Shown piece by piece: positions 1 to 8,900 of a DNA stretch of 64,000 nucleotides. A program made the translations under genes and the position numbers. The first letter of the stretch is position 1. Every line of letters begins with the position of its first letter. Origin of the DNA: Paenarthrobacter ilicis (GTDB lineage Bacteria > Actinomycetota > Actinomycetes > Actinomycetales > Micrococcaceae); NCBI RefSeq assembly GCF_016907545.1, contig NZ_JAFBCD010000001.1:2418001-2482000 (forward strand), in the 5' to 3' direction. Below the pieces are notes generated by a model. The model made no database searches, was not told the DNA's origin, and saw only the letters and a program-made list of their open reading frames with translations.

Positions 1-786
1 CCGGACGTCGCCTCCGACCCATGGCTTTACGCTTACTTCACCACCCGGGACGACAACCGCATCGCCCGGATGAAGGTGGTTGAAGAACAGGGTGGGGAAC
101 TTACCCTGGGCAGCCCGGAGGTCGTTTTCAGCGGAATACCCAAGGCGTCAACCCATAACGGAGGCCGGATCCGGTTCGGACCGGACGGCTTCCTGTATGT
201 GGGCACCGGTGATGCCCAGAAGAGGGAACAGCCCCAGGACAAGAATGCCCTGGGAGGCAAGATACTCAGGATCACCCCGGACGGTAAGCCAGCCCCAGGG
301 AACCCCTTCGGCACCGCCAACCCCGTTTTCAGCTACGGTCACCGGAATGTCCAGGGCCTGGCGTGGGATGAGGGCGGACGCTTGTGGGCCAGCGAGTTCG
401 GTCCTGATGTGGACGACGAGCTGAACCTGATAACAGCTGGAGGCAATTACGGCTGGCCGCTGGTCACCGGCGCCCCGGGAAAGGAAGGCTTCACGGACGC
501 AGAGGTGGTGTGGCCTGCCACCGCGGAGGCTTCCCCCAGCGGCCTGGAGATAATTGACGGCGTGGCCTACACCGGCGCCCTCAGGGGACAACGGCTATGG
601 GCCACCCCCTTGGGTGATCGTGACGCCAAAGATCCAGCGGGAACACCTGTTGCCTATCTCACAGGACAGTTTGGGCGCCTCAGGGATGTGGCACGGGCCC
701 CGGATGGGAGTCTCTGGGTCCTGACCAACAACAAAAACCCTGACTTTGTGCTGATTCTGCGGGCTCCAAGCAGGGGCGCCGGATGA
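1..786 (+). CDS. PQQ-dependent aldose sugar dehydrogenase, C-terminal part
   Basis: The frame is open from the first base of the window, so the 5' end lies outside; 261 codons remain. The segments GPDGFLYVGTGD (near residue 60), SYGHRNVQGLAWD and LNLITAGGNYGWP are the hallmark blade motifs of the soluble glucose/sorbosone dehydrogenase family, a six-bladed propeller that holds PQQ and calcium and oxidises aldose sugars outside the membrane. The last blade and the stop TGA at 784-786 are present. Members from related bacteria usually carry a lipoprotein or Sec signal, which cannot be checked here. Followed by two tRNA genes; no co-transcribed partner is visible. Family is confident, sugar substrate unknown. 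Confidence 0.85.
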   Translation, partial: PDVASDPWLYAYFTTRDDNRIARMKVVEEQGGELTLGSPEVVFSGIPKASTHNGGRIRFGPDGFLYVGTGDAQKREQPQDKNALGGKILRITPDGKPAPGNPFGTANPVFSYGHRNVQGLAWDEGGRLWASEFGPDVDDELNLITAGGNYGWPLVTGAPGKEGFTDAEVVWPATAEASPSGLEIIDGVAYTGALRGQRLWATPLGDRDAKDPAGTPVAYLTGQFGRLRDVARAPDGSLWVLTNNKNPDFVLILRAPSRGAG

Positions 787-799
787 ACAACGGGCCGAT

Positions 800-828
800 T
801 TCACGTCTGGCATAAAGTCGTGTAGAGT
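800..828 (+). promoter_or_regulatory. Candidate promoter of first tRNA-Lys
   Basis: TTCACG (800-805), a 17-base spacer and TAGAGT (823-828) lie 60 bases before the tRNA. The equivalent position of the second copy has TATAGT (1081-1086), and the sequence just downstream of both -10 boxes is strongly conserved, as expected for a duplicated promoter and leader. Confidence 0.45.
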
Positions 829-964
829 TACTTGTCGTTGCGGAGATCGCGGGGGAAATAACTTCCACCGGGATCATCAACAACAGATGCACCTCTAGCT
901 CAATTGGCAGAGCAATTGACTCTTAATCAATGGGTTCCGGGTTCAAGTCCCGGGGGGTGCACCA
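820..964 (+). repeat. Tandem duplication unit 1 (promoter, leader, tRNA-Lys)
   Basis: This 145-base block is repeated at 1078-1223. The -10 region and the leader start TTGTCGTTGCGGAGATCGC (about 832-850) are nearly the same in both copies, the middle of the leader has diverged, the last bases before the tRNA (CAACAACAG) and the 76-base tRNA are the same. Each copy is followed by a different terminator hairpin. Confidence 0.8.
889..964 (+). tRNA. tRNA-Lys (anticodon CTT)
   Basis: Cloverleaf of 76 bases with encoded CCA. The acceptor stem GCACCTC pairs with GGGGTGC (one T-G pair), the anticodon stem is ATTGA/TCAAT around loop CTCTTAA, giving anticodon CTT, and the T arm has GGTTCAAGTCC. Reads AAG codons. 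Identical to the copy at 1148-1223. Confidence 0.97.
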
Positions 965-969
965 CAATG

Positions 970-1010
970 AAAAGCTCCAAAGCATGTATTTGCTTTGGAG
1001 CTTTTCGTTT
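970..1010 (+). terminator. Terminator after first tRNA-Lys
   Basis: A perfect 15-base-pair stem (970-984 with 991-1005) with a six-base loop, its 3' arm ending in CTTTT followed by CGTTT. Lies six bases after the tRNA CCA end. Confidence 0.85.
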
Positions 1011-1077
1011 AATACGCATGGAGCTATTACCGGCATTGCGTCACTGCGCATATCAGGTCTTCACCACGGAAAAAGTA

Positions 1078-1223
1078 GTGTATAGTTATTTGTCGTTGCG
1101 GAGATCGCCAAGGAAATAGCTTTCCATGAAGGTCACCAACAACAGCTGCACCTCTAGCTCAATTGGCAGAGCAATTGACTCTTAATCAATGGGTTCCGGG
1201 TTCAAGTCCCGGGGGGTGCACCA
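1078..1223 (+). repeat. Tandem duplication unit 2 (promoter, leader, tRNA-Lys)
   Basis: Second copy of the block at 820-964. The -10 is TATAGT at 1081-1086. Differences from copy 1 are concentrated in the middle of the leader, which suggests the tRNA and the start of the transcript are under selection while the centre drifts. Confidence 0.8.
1148..1223 (+). tRNA. tRNA-Lys (anticodon CTT), second copy
   Basis: Same 76 bases as the gene at 889-964, including the encoded CCA. It has its own -10 element at 1081-1086 and its own terminator at 1230-1265, so it should be transcribed as an independent unit. Confidence 0.97.
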
Positions 1224-1229
1224 ATAAAT

Positions 1230-1265
1230 AGGCTCCGGATCGTTAATACGATCCGGAGCCTTTTT
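1230..1265 (+). terminator. Terminator after second tRNA-Lys
   Basis: A 13-base-pair GC-rich stem (1230-1242 with 1249-1261) with loop TTAATA, followed by a run of five T (1261-1265). Confidence 0.9.
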
Positions 1266-1330
1266 ATGTTTCTACGAACAGACCCCCCGGGCGGTCATCA
1301 CTGAACGTGATCACCGTCCGCGGGAGGACA

Positions 1331-1798
1331 TCAACTCTGTGGCGCGTCCGCTTCGGTAGCCTGGGCTGAGGGTCCGGGCGCAGGGATGCCGGCCAAACCA
1401 CGGACCACGGTGGTCAACTCGTCCCGCAACCTCACGGTGTCCACTTCCACGGGCGAGAGCACATCCTGCTCCAGCTTGACCGCCTCTGCCAGGGCGGCGG
1501 TGCCGGCCTCGGTCAGGGTCACTACATGACTCCTGCGGTCCGAGTCGCTGCGATGCCGGGTGACGTGTCCATGCAGTTCAAGCCTCGCCAGGGTGGTTCC
1601 CATGGTCTGGGCTTTGACCCGCGCAACCTCGGCTAGCGCGGCCTGGGTGATCGCGCCTTTGGCCTCGAGCACCTGCATGGCAATGACGCCCGCGTGGGTA
1701 AGGCCAATAGACTTCAATTTCTCGTTCCACGAGATTTCCACCAGGCGCGCAGCGGTCGACAGAAGTCGGGTCGTGGGCCATGTCTCCATATCCGGCAT
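1331..1798 (-). CDS. MarR-family transcriptional regulator
   Basis: 155 residues if started at the ATG at 1798; the open frame runs further upstream but would then cover the promoter and start of the divergent peroxiredoxin gene. A winged helix-turn-helix spans about residues 30-105, with a beta wing rich in RHRSDSDRRSH and the following LTEAG typical of MarR. There is no cysteine, so it is not a thiol-based OhrR-type sensor although it sits head-to-head with a peroxiredoxin gene. A -10 like TATACT (1810-1805) ends six bases before the ATG, and there is no ribosome site, so the message is probably leaderless. Likely controls itself and perhaps the neighbour; ligand unknown. Confidence 0.85.
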   Translation of the reverse strand: MPDMETWPTTRLLSTAARLVEISWNEKLKSIGLTHAGVIAMQVLEAKGAITQAALAEVARVKAQTMGTTLARLELHGHVTRHRSDSDRRSHVVTLTEAGTAALAEAVKLEQDVLSPVEVDTVRLRDELTTVVRGLAGIPAPGPSAQATEADAPQS

Positions 1799-1841
1799 GC
1801 CGATAGTATATGCGTGCCGGGCCCCCGGCCGCGTCTTATCC

Positions 1842-1858
1842 CCACTAAAGTGGACAAT
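1842..1858. promoter_or_regulatory. Divergent promoter region with short dyad
   Basis: CCACT-AA-AGTGG (1842-1853) is a perfect 5-base-arm dyad directly joined to GACAAT (1853-1858), a plausible -10 for the peroxiredoxin gene. A second GC dyad GCCGGG-CC-CCCGGC is at about 1816-1829. Either could be a binding site for the divergent MarR protein. Placement only; no family consensus was matched. Confidence 0.35.
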
Positions 1859-1883
1859 CCTGACCCCCAGCAAGGAGGCTATT

Positions 1884-2357
1884 GTGGCCGAACGACTTAC
1901 TCCCGGCGATGTCGCGCCGGACTTTACGCTCCAGGACTCAACGGGAAAAAAGATTGGGTTGTCCGATTTCAAGGGCACCAAAACGATTGTGTATTTCTAC
2001 CCGGCTGCGTCCACTCCCGGGTGCACCAAGGAAGCCTGTGATTTCAGGGACTCGTTGGCCTCCCTGCAGGCGGCGGGCTACGGGATCCTGGGAATCTCCC
2101 CTGACACGGTGGAGGACCTGGCCACCTTCGCGGAGAAGGAGCAGTTGAACTTCCCCCTGCTCTCCGATGCAGACCACGCCGTCGCCGATGCCTACGCAGC
2201 GTGGGGTGAGAAGAAGAACTACGGCCGTACCTACATGGGCCTCATCCGTTCCACAGTTGTGGTGGACAAGGACGGCAAAGTGGAGTTGGCCCAATACAAC
2301 GTCCGCGCAACAGGCCACGTTGCCAAGCTTCGGCGCGACCTCAAGCTGGACCAATAG
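1884..2357 (+). CDS. bcp: Peroxiredoxin, bacterioferritin comigratory protein type
   Basis: 157 residues. A thioredoxin-fold thiol peroxidase that reduces hydrogen peroxide and organic hydroperoxides in the cytoplasm. The active-site segment YFYPAASTPGCTKEACDFRD gives the peroxidatic Cys47 and a likely resolving Cys52 five residues later, the arrangement of E. coli Bcp/PrxQ. Start GTG 1884 is chosen because AAGGAG (1872-1877) is six bases upstream and the family normally begins a few residues before PGDxAPDF. Head-to-head with a MarR gene. Confidence 0.95.
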   Translation: MAERLTPGDVAPDFTLQDSTGKKIGLSDFKGTKTIVYFYPAASTPGCTKEACDFRDSLASLQAAGYGILGISPDTVEDLATFAEKEQLNFPLLSDADHAVADAYAAWGEKKNYGRTYMGLIRSTVVVDKDGKVELAQYNVRATGHVAKLRRDLKLDQ

Positions 2358-2427
2358 CCGCAAGCACCCCCCTGGAGATTTACCGGGCACGTCTGATGGA
2401 GAACTGAGCAGCGGGTACACTGAATGC

Positions 2428-2460
2428 CGGTAGTTGCCACCGCGAGGCAGGCAACTACCG
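2428..2460 (+). other. Stable hairpin immediately before tRNA-Leu
   Basis: An 11-base-pair perfect stem (2428-2438 with 2450-2460) with an 11-base loop sits three bases before the first base of the tRNA-Leu gene. There is no T run after it. It could be a weak terminator of bcp, a 5' leader structure of the tRNA precursor, or both. TACACT at 2415-2420 could be the tRNA -10, in which case the hairpin lies inside the precursor. Confidence 0.5.
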
Positions 2461-2463
2461 AGC

Positions 2464-2548
2464 GCGCGAGTGGTGAAATTGGCAGACACGCAGGATTTAG
2501 GTTCCTGTGCCTTCGGGCGTGGGGGTTCAAGTCCCCCCTTGCGCACCA
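2464..2548 (+). tRNA. tRNA-Leu (anticodon TAG)
   Basis: 85 bases with encoded CCA. The acceptor stem GCGCGAG pairs with CTTGCGC, the anticodon stem CAGGA/TCCTG encloses TTTAGGT so the anticodon is TAG, a long variable arm (TGCCTTCGGGCG region) marks a class II tRNA, and the T loop has GTTCAAGTC. Reads CUA and, by wobble, other CUN codons. Confidence 0.96.
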
Positions 2549-2580
2549 ATGGATGAACAGCGTTGCTGCTGCTCGCATCC

Positions 2581-2612
2581 ACGCCCCCGGAATCTTCCGG
2601 GGGCGTTTCATT
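2581..2612 (+). terminator. Terminator after tRNA-Leu
   Basis: A GC-rich inverted repeat ACGCCCCCGGAA/TTCCGGGGGCGT (2581-2592 with 2595-2606), likely closing with a four-base loop, followed by TTCATTT. Confidence 0.8.
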
Positions 2613-2676
2613 TAGACTGGGTTGCGGCCCGGCGGATGCCGGCCGCGGTACTTCCAACCGGTTTGAGGGGACAAGA

Positions 2677-4341
2677 GTGGCAAGCAGCAAGTGGCGGCGC
2701 GTAAGCACCCGGGCGGGAGCCCTGATGGTGGCTTTGAGCTTGGCGGCCTGCACTGGTTCACCGGGACCCGCACCGTCCTCCTCGGGCAACGAAACGCCGG
2801 TTGAACCCACAGCCACGTTCAACTTCGGCACCTCAACCATGCCGCCTGGCCTGGACCCTGCACTGACCTCGGACTCGGAGTCCTACCGGATCACCCGTCA
2901 GGTGCTTGAGGGCCTGGTAGGCGTGGATGGCGAAACAGGGCAGACCACTCCCCTGCTGGCCACCGAGTGGAAAGACAGCAACAACGGACTCACCTACGAC
3001 TTCACGCTCCGGTCACAGGTCACTTTCCATGACGGAACCGCGCTGAACGCCGCCGCCGTCTGCGCAAATTTTGATCGCTGGTTTACCTTTCCCGCCGAGC
3101 TGCGCAAGAAAGCACCCGGAATCTCTTTCGAGAGCGTGTTCAAGGCCTACTCCGATTCGCCCGTGTTCTCGATCTTCAAGGACTGCAAGGTAGTTTCAGA
3201 CAGCGATGTCCAGATCAACCTGACCCGGCCCTTCACGGGATTCCTCAAAGCGTTGACCCTTCCCTCCTTCGCCATCTCCTCGCCGGCGGCGCTGGAAGCC
3301 GGCAAGGCGAACATCCTGGACCAGACCCGAAACGGCGATGCTGTTTCCGCCTACTCGGGCCATCCCGTGGGAACGGGTCCGTATGAGTTCGGTACCTGGG
3401 ATGACAAGAAGGTAAGCCTGACAAGCTACAAAAACTACTGGGGCAGCCGCGGACAGATCGCGGTGGTCAACTTCATCCCCTACGACCGGGCCGAAACCCG
3501 CCAGCAGGCGTTGCTTGACGGAAAAATTGACGCTTACGACCTCGTGACCTCGGGAACCTTCGACCAACTGGTTAAGAAGGGTGTACAGATCATTCAGCGC
3601 GATCCGTTCTCCGTGATGTACCTGGGGATCAACCAGGCGGTCGCACCCTTGGACAAACCCGAGGTTCGGCAGGCGATCGAAATGGCGGTGGACAAAGAAT
3701 CCCTCATCCGCAAGTTCTTCATCGACAACACCGCCCAGGCCTCGCAGTTCGTGCCGCCCAAGCTCAGTGGATTCAACAACAACGCACCGTCCCTGGGTTT
3801 CAACCCCGAAAAAGCCAAGGAACTCCTGGCGAAGGCAGGCTACAAGGGCGAGGAAATCAAGTTCTACTACCCGCTGAACGCGACGCGTGCTTATATGCCT
3901 ACCCCGGAGAAGATCTACGCAGAAATCAGTCGCCAACTGGTGGCGGTGGGGTTCAACATCAAACCTGTCCCGATTGATTGGGAGCAGGGGTACCTTCAGA
4001 AAGTCCAGTCCCCGGGTGACCGGGGGCTGCACCTGCTGGGGTGGAACGGCTCCTATGCCGATGCCGACAACTTCCTGGGCCCACTGTTCGGCGAGGCCCG
4101 CGCGGAGTTCGGGTATTCGGACTCGGACGTCTTCCACAAGATCGAGCGGGCGCGGGCCATGCCTGACGGCGATGACCGCAACGCTCTCTACCAGTCCATC
4201 AATGCAGACATCGCGGCCACCGTCCCGGCCGTCCCCATCGCGTTCCCGATCTCCGCGCTGGCACTGTCCGACAAGGTGGAAAAATACCCGGCCTCGCCGG
4301 TGCTGAACGAAGTTTTCACGAACGTCCGCCTAAAGCCTTGA
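2677..4341 (+). CDS. ABC transporter substrate-binding lipoprotein, family 5 (peptide/nickel type)
   Basis: 554 residues from the GTG at 2677, which has GAGGGG (2665-2670) six bases upstream; the frame is open earlier but runs into the tRNA terminator. The N-terminus is a lipoprotein signal: two basic patches, a hydrophobic stretch ALMVALSLAAC and lipidation Cys25. After a Ser/Pro-rich tether the SBP_bac_5 fold follows, with PPGLDPALTSDSESYRITR near residue 60 and GHPVGTGPYEFGTWD near residue 230, both typical of oligopeptide-binding proteins of the DppA/OppA class. It would hang on the outer face of the membrane and deliver peptides or another solute to a permease, but no permease or ATPase is adjacent. 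Confidence 0.9.
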   Translation: MASSKWRRVSTRAGALMVALSLAACTGSPGPAPSSSGNETPVEPTATFNFGTSTMPPGLDPALTSDSESYRITRQVLEGLVGVDGETGQTTPLLATEWKDSNNGLTYDFTLRSQVTFHDGTALNAAAVCANFDRWFTFPAELRKKAPGISFESVFKAYSDSPVFSIFKDCKVVSDSDVQINLTRPFTGFLKALTLPSFAISSPAALEAGKANILDQTRNGDAVSAYSGHPVGTGPYEFGTWDDKKVSLTSYKNYWGSRGQIAVVNFIPYDRAETRQQALLDGKIDAYDLVTSGTFDQLVKKGVQIIQRDPFSVMYLGINQAVAPLDKPEVRQAIEMAVDKESLIRKFFIDNTAQASQFVPPKLSGFNNNAPSLGFNPEKAKELLAKAGYKGEEIKFYYPLNATRAYMPTPEKIYAEISRQLVAVGFNIKPVPIDWEQGYLQKVQSPGDRGLHLLGWNGSYADADNFLGPLFGEARAEFGYSDSDVFHKIERARAMPDGDDRNALYQSINADIAATVPAVPIAFPISALALSDKVEKYPASPVLNEVFTNVRLKP

Positions 4342-4366
4342 CGATCGCCCGTAATTTCAGTATTTA
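4338..4366 (+). promoter_or_regulatory. Candidate mqo promoter
   Basis: TTGACG (4338-4343) overlapping the stop codon of the preceding gene, a 17-base spacer and TATTTA (4361-4366) make a good vegetative promoter, giving a leader of about 45 bases before mqo. A second -10-like TATTCT is at 4380-4385. Confidence 0.5.
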
Positions 4367-4420
4367 GGGCCCACGGGGATATTCTGTAGCAGCCAGTGCC
4401 GCCGCTTACGGAGATTGATT

Positions 4421-5926
4421 GTGACCTTCATTTCCAAGACTCAACATGCCGACGTCGTCCTTATTGGCGGCGGAATCATGAGTGCCACCCTGGGTGCGTT
4501 CATCAAGCAACTCGAACCCTCCTGGACCATCTCCATGTTCGAACGCCTCGACGAGGCGGGGCTTGAGAGCTCGGACCCGTGGAACAACGCGGGCACCGGA
4601 CATGCTGCCCTGTGTGAGCTTAACTACTCCCCCGCAGCCAAGGATGGCTCCGTGGATCCGTCCAAGGCCCTCCACATCAACGAGCAGTTCCAACTGTCGC
4701 GGCAGTTCTGGTCCCACCTTGTTGACACCAAGGTCATCGGCTCCCCCAAGGGCTTCATCAACACTGTTCCCCACATGAGCTTCGTGATCGGTGACGATCA
4801 CGCGAACTTCCTGAAGACGCGCTACGAGGCGCTGAAGCCCAACACATTGTTCCGCAGCATGGAGTACTCCGAGGACCAGGCGCAGATCGCCAAATGGGCT
4901 CCCCTGATCATCAACGGCCGCGATCCCAAGCAACGTGTTGCTGCCACCCGCGCAGCCGAGGGAACCGACGTCGACTTCGGCGCCCTGACCCGTGAACTCA
5001 CCGGCTACCTGCAGAACAGCGGCGCCGAGGTCAACTACGGACACGACGTCACCAACATCAGCCGCGCTTCCGGCGGCGGTTGGGACCTGTCCCTCAAGCA
5101 CCCTGCTTCCGGTGAACGTGGCCGGATCCATGCCAAGTTCGTCTTTGTTGGTGCCGGCGGCGGAGCCTTGCACCTGCTCCAGGCTTCCGGAATCCCGGAA
5201 AGCAAGGGCTACGGCGGTTTCCCGGTTTCCGGACAGTTCTTCCGTTGCACGGACGACGCCATCACCTCCCAGCACAGCGCCAAGGTGTACGGCCAGGCCT
5301 CCGTGGGAGCTCCTCCCATGTCTGTCCCACACCTGGATACCCGCTTTGTGGACGGCAAGCGATCGCTGCTGTTCGGCCCTTATGCCGGTTTCTCCACCAA
5401 CTTCTTGAAGACCTCCAGCTACCTGGACCTTCCGTTGTCCATCCGCCCCGGAAACATCATTCCCATGCTGGCCGTGGCAAAAGACAACATGGACCTCACC
5501 GCCTACCTCATCAAGGAAGTCGCCAAGAGGCACGATTCCAAGGTTGAGGCCCTCCGGGAGTACTACCCTGAGGCCGCCGGCGATAACTGGGAACTCATCA
5601 CTGCGGGACAGCGCGTGCAGATCATCAAGAAGCACCCGCAAAAGGGCGGGGTGCTCCAGTTCGGCACTGAGGTCATTGCTTCCCGCGATGGCTCGGTGGG
5701 AGCACTGCTTGGCGCTTCGCCCGGCGCTTCCACGGCAGTTCCCATCATGATCGAGCTGCTGCAGAAATCCTTCCCCAAGAACTTCAAGAGCTGGCAGCCC
5801 GCGTTGAAGGACATGATGCCGGGCTACGGCGTGAAGCTCAACGAGAACCCCGAGCTTGCCGCCGAGCTGCAGGACAGCACGGCACGTTCACTGCAGTTGG
5901 AAGCAGCCAGCGCGCTCCATAGCTAG
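4421..5926 (+). CDS. mqo: Malate:quinone oxidoreductase
   Basis: 501 residues. A peripheral membrane flavoprotein of the TCA cycle that oxidises malate to oxaloacetate and passes electrons to the quinone pool. The FAD-binding segment [15 protein letters not shown] is at residues 11-25 and the C-terminus carries [15 protein letters not shown], both diagnostic; the length matches actinobacterial Mqo (about 500 residues). The GTG at 4421 is chosen over the TTG at 4415 because GGAG (4410-4413) is seven bases from the former and one from the latter. Monocistronic by spacing. Confidence 0.97.
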   Translation: MTFISKTQHADVVLIGGGIMSATLGAFIKQLEPSWTISMFERLDEAGLESSDPWNNAGTGHAALCELNYSPAAKDGSVDPSKALHINEQFQLSRQFWSHLVDTKVIGSPKGFINTVPHMSFVIGDDHANFLKTRYEALKPNTLFRSMEYSEDQAQIAKWAPLIINGRDPKQRVAATRAAEGTDVDFGALTRELTGYLQNSGAEVNYGHDVTNISRASGGGWDLSLKHPASGERGRIHAKFVFVGAGGGALHLLQASGIPESKGYGGFPVSGQFFRCTDDAITSQHSAKVYGQASVGAPPMSVPHLDTRFVDGKRSLLFGPYAGFSTNFLKTSSYLDLPLSIRPGNIIPMLAVAKDNMDLTAYLIKEVAKRHDSKVEALREYYPEAAGDNWELITAGQRVQIIKKHPQKGGVLQFGTEVIASRDGSVGALLGASPGASTAVPIMIELLQKSFPKNFKSWQPALKDMMPGYGVKLNENPELAAELQDSTARSLQLEAASALHS

Positions 5927-5993
5927 CTCTATCCCGGGGCTGCGGCCGGTTCCCGTCAGACGAATCGTTCCGTAGACCTCAGGAGTCAATGCA

Positions 5994-8900
5994 ATGTTCC
6001 GCCTGGCCAAGCTATCCCTGGGAAACCGGGCACTGATCGCGTTGATCACCGTCTTTGCGGCGGTGTTCGGCGTGATCACCATGGGATCACTGAAGCAGGA
6101 GCTCATCCCGTCGATCGAGTTCCCCCAGATCACCGTGGTGACTTCCATGCCCGGCGCCTCGCCGGAAGTGGTGGACAAGCAGCTCAGCCAGCCCTTGGAA
6201 ACAGCGCTGAACAGTGTGGAGGGCTTGGAGTCAACGACGTCCACCTCGCGCAACGGCGTCTCCCAGATCACCATGGTCTTCACCTACGGCTCCAACCTGG
6301 ATCGGGCGCGGAACCAAATTGACCGCGCCATCTCCAACGCCAAGCGTGTTCTGCCCGCCAACGTGGAGCCGCAGTCCATTGCGGGAAACATCAGCGACTT
6401 CCCGATCGTCTTCCTGGCAGTCTCCTCAGACATGCCTTTGAGCGAATTGAACGCAGATCTCTTGAGGCTCAGCGTCCCCCGCCTGCAGAAAATAGACGGG
6501 GTCAGGGGCGCAGAGGTGACCGGTGGCGCCAGCCAACACATCCTCATCCAGCCCCGCCCGGCAGACCTGGCCTCCACGGGGACGTCGGTCCAGTCCATCA
6601 GCAACGCGCTGAAGAACAACGGCACACTGGTTCCCGTAGGCACCATCGAGGACCAGGGCAAAACGTTGTCTTTGCAGCTGGGCAGCCCTGTTGACTCCTT
6701 GGATGTGATCAAGGGCCTGCCCCTGGCGGGCGCCAAGAACGCGGCGACCATCGGAGCCGTGGCAGAGGTCAGCATCCAGGACGATGCTGCCACGTCCATT
6801 ACCCGCACCAATGGAAAACCGACCCTGGCTTTGTCCGTGACAAAAAAGCCCGAAGGCGACACCGTGGCGATCTCACACGCCGTGCGGGATGCCATCGCCC
6901 CCATGCAGGATGAACTGGGCAACAACGCCACCTTCACTCCTGTCTTCGACCAAGCCCCCTTCATCGAGAAGTCCATCAAGGACCTGACCACCGAAGGCCT
7001 TTTGGGACTCGGTTTCGCGGTAGCCGTGATCCTGGTGTTCCTGATGTCGGTGCGCTCCACACTGGTGACGGCTGTCTCCATTCCGTTGTCCCTGCTGATC
7101 ACGTTCATCGGAATCTCCGCCACCGGGTACTCGTTGAACATCCTGACCCTTGGCGCCCTGACCATCGCGATCGGGCGTGTGGTTGACGACTCGATCGTGG
7201 TGATCGAGAACATCAAGCGGCACCTCAGCTACGGCGAAGACAAACTGACCGCCATCCTGACGTCCATCCGTGAGGTGGCTGGGGCGATCACCGCCTCGAC
7301 GCTCACCACTGTTGCGGTCTTCCTGCCCATCGCTTTTGTGGGGGATCTGGCCGGGGAGTTGTTCAGGCCCTTCGCCCTGACGGTGACCATTGCGCTGCTG
7401 TCCTCCTTGCTGGTTTCCCTGACGATCGTTCCCGTACTGGCCTACTGGTTCCTGTCCTCTCCGGCCAACGCCACCGGGGACTCCGGGGCGACCAGGGAAG
7501 CAGCAGAGAAAGCACGGGAAGCAGAGCAACGGAGCCGCCTCCAGCGCGGATACCTTCCCATCCTGGAGAAGACGCAAAAGCACCCGGCCATCACCCTGGC
7601 CGCTGCAGCCCTGATCCTTGTGGGAACCCTTGCTGTTTCACCCCTGCTGTCCACTGATTTGTTGGGCCGTTCCGGCGAGAACAGCATGACCGTCCGGCAG
7701 GTCCTGCCGGCAGGTACCAGCCTTCAGGCCACCAGCGATGAAGCGGCCAAAATCGAGGACGCGCTCAAGGGCGTGGAAGGTATCAAGGATGTTCAGGTGA
7801 CCTCCGGCAATGCCCAGACAGGCTTTGCGGCCCTGACCTCCACGGGCTCCTCCAACTCCACCTTCACCATCGTCACTGACGAGAAAGTCAACCAGGCCAA
7901 ACTCCAGGACACCGTGCGCGCCAAGCTGGAGGGCGCTGCGGGGAAGGTCACCGTTGGCTCGCAGCAGGGTGGCTTTGGTACCTCGTCCACCGTTGACATC
8001 ACCATCCGGGCCGCGAATTCGGCGGACCTGCGCACGGCCAGTGATGCCATGGTTGATGCCATGACCGGTGTCCCGGGCAGTACAGACGTGTCCACCAACC
8101 TTTCGGCTACCCAGTCTGTGGTGCAGGTGCGTGTTGACCGCGCCAAGGCCGTGGCCACCGGGTTGACCGAAGAGCAGGTGGGAGGCTTCCTGGCCTCAAC
8201 GGTCAGTCCCGTCCCCGCTGGCACCGTCCGCATCGACACCAACGACTACCCGGTTCAGATCGGCGAAGGCACGCGGTTCACCAGCATCGCTGCCGTACGG
8301 GCACTCCAGCTTCCGACGGCGCGTGGTCCCGTAGCGCTGGAAAGCATCGCCACCGTGGAGCAAGTGGACACTCCCGTCTCCATCACCAGCAGCAACGGAC
8401 AGCGGACCGCCAAGGTGACCGTGACGCCGTCGGGCTCCAACCTGGGCAGCGTCAGCACAGCAGTACAGGAACGGCTGGCCACCGTGGACCTGCCGTCAGG
8501 CGTCACCGCCAGCATCGGTGGCGCCACCACGCAGCAGGCCGAGTCGTTCCGGCAGCTGGGGCTGGCCCTGCTGGCCGCGATCGCAATCGTGTACGTCATC
8601 ATGGTGGCCGCTTTCAAATCCCTGATCCAGCCGCTGATTCTGCTGGTCTCTGTCCCCTTCGCAGCCACCGGCGCGATCGGGCTCCTGCTCTTGACCGGGG
8701 TTCCCCTGGGCCTGCCTTCGCTGATCGGCATGCTGATGTTGGTGGGAATTGTGGTCACCAACGCCATTGTGCTCATTGACCTGATCAACCAATACCGCAC
8801 TCCGCGCGACGGCAAACCCGGAATGAGCGTTGCCGACGCCATCACCCACGGCGCCCGCCAGCGTTTACGTCCCATCCTGATGACTGCACTGGCCACAGTC

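Noticed and set aside
1938..2840. A 300-codon minus-strand frame across bcp, the tRNA-Leu and the lipoprotein start
   Set aside because: It reads through the tRNA gene and its terminator and has no family features.
4406..5641. A 411-codon open frame on the strand opposite mqo
   Set aside because: It lies wholly antisense to a well-supported gene, has no recognisable domain and shows the Val/Gly/Leu-rich composition of a shadow frame in GC-rich DNA.
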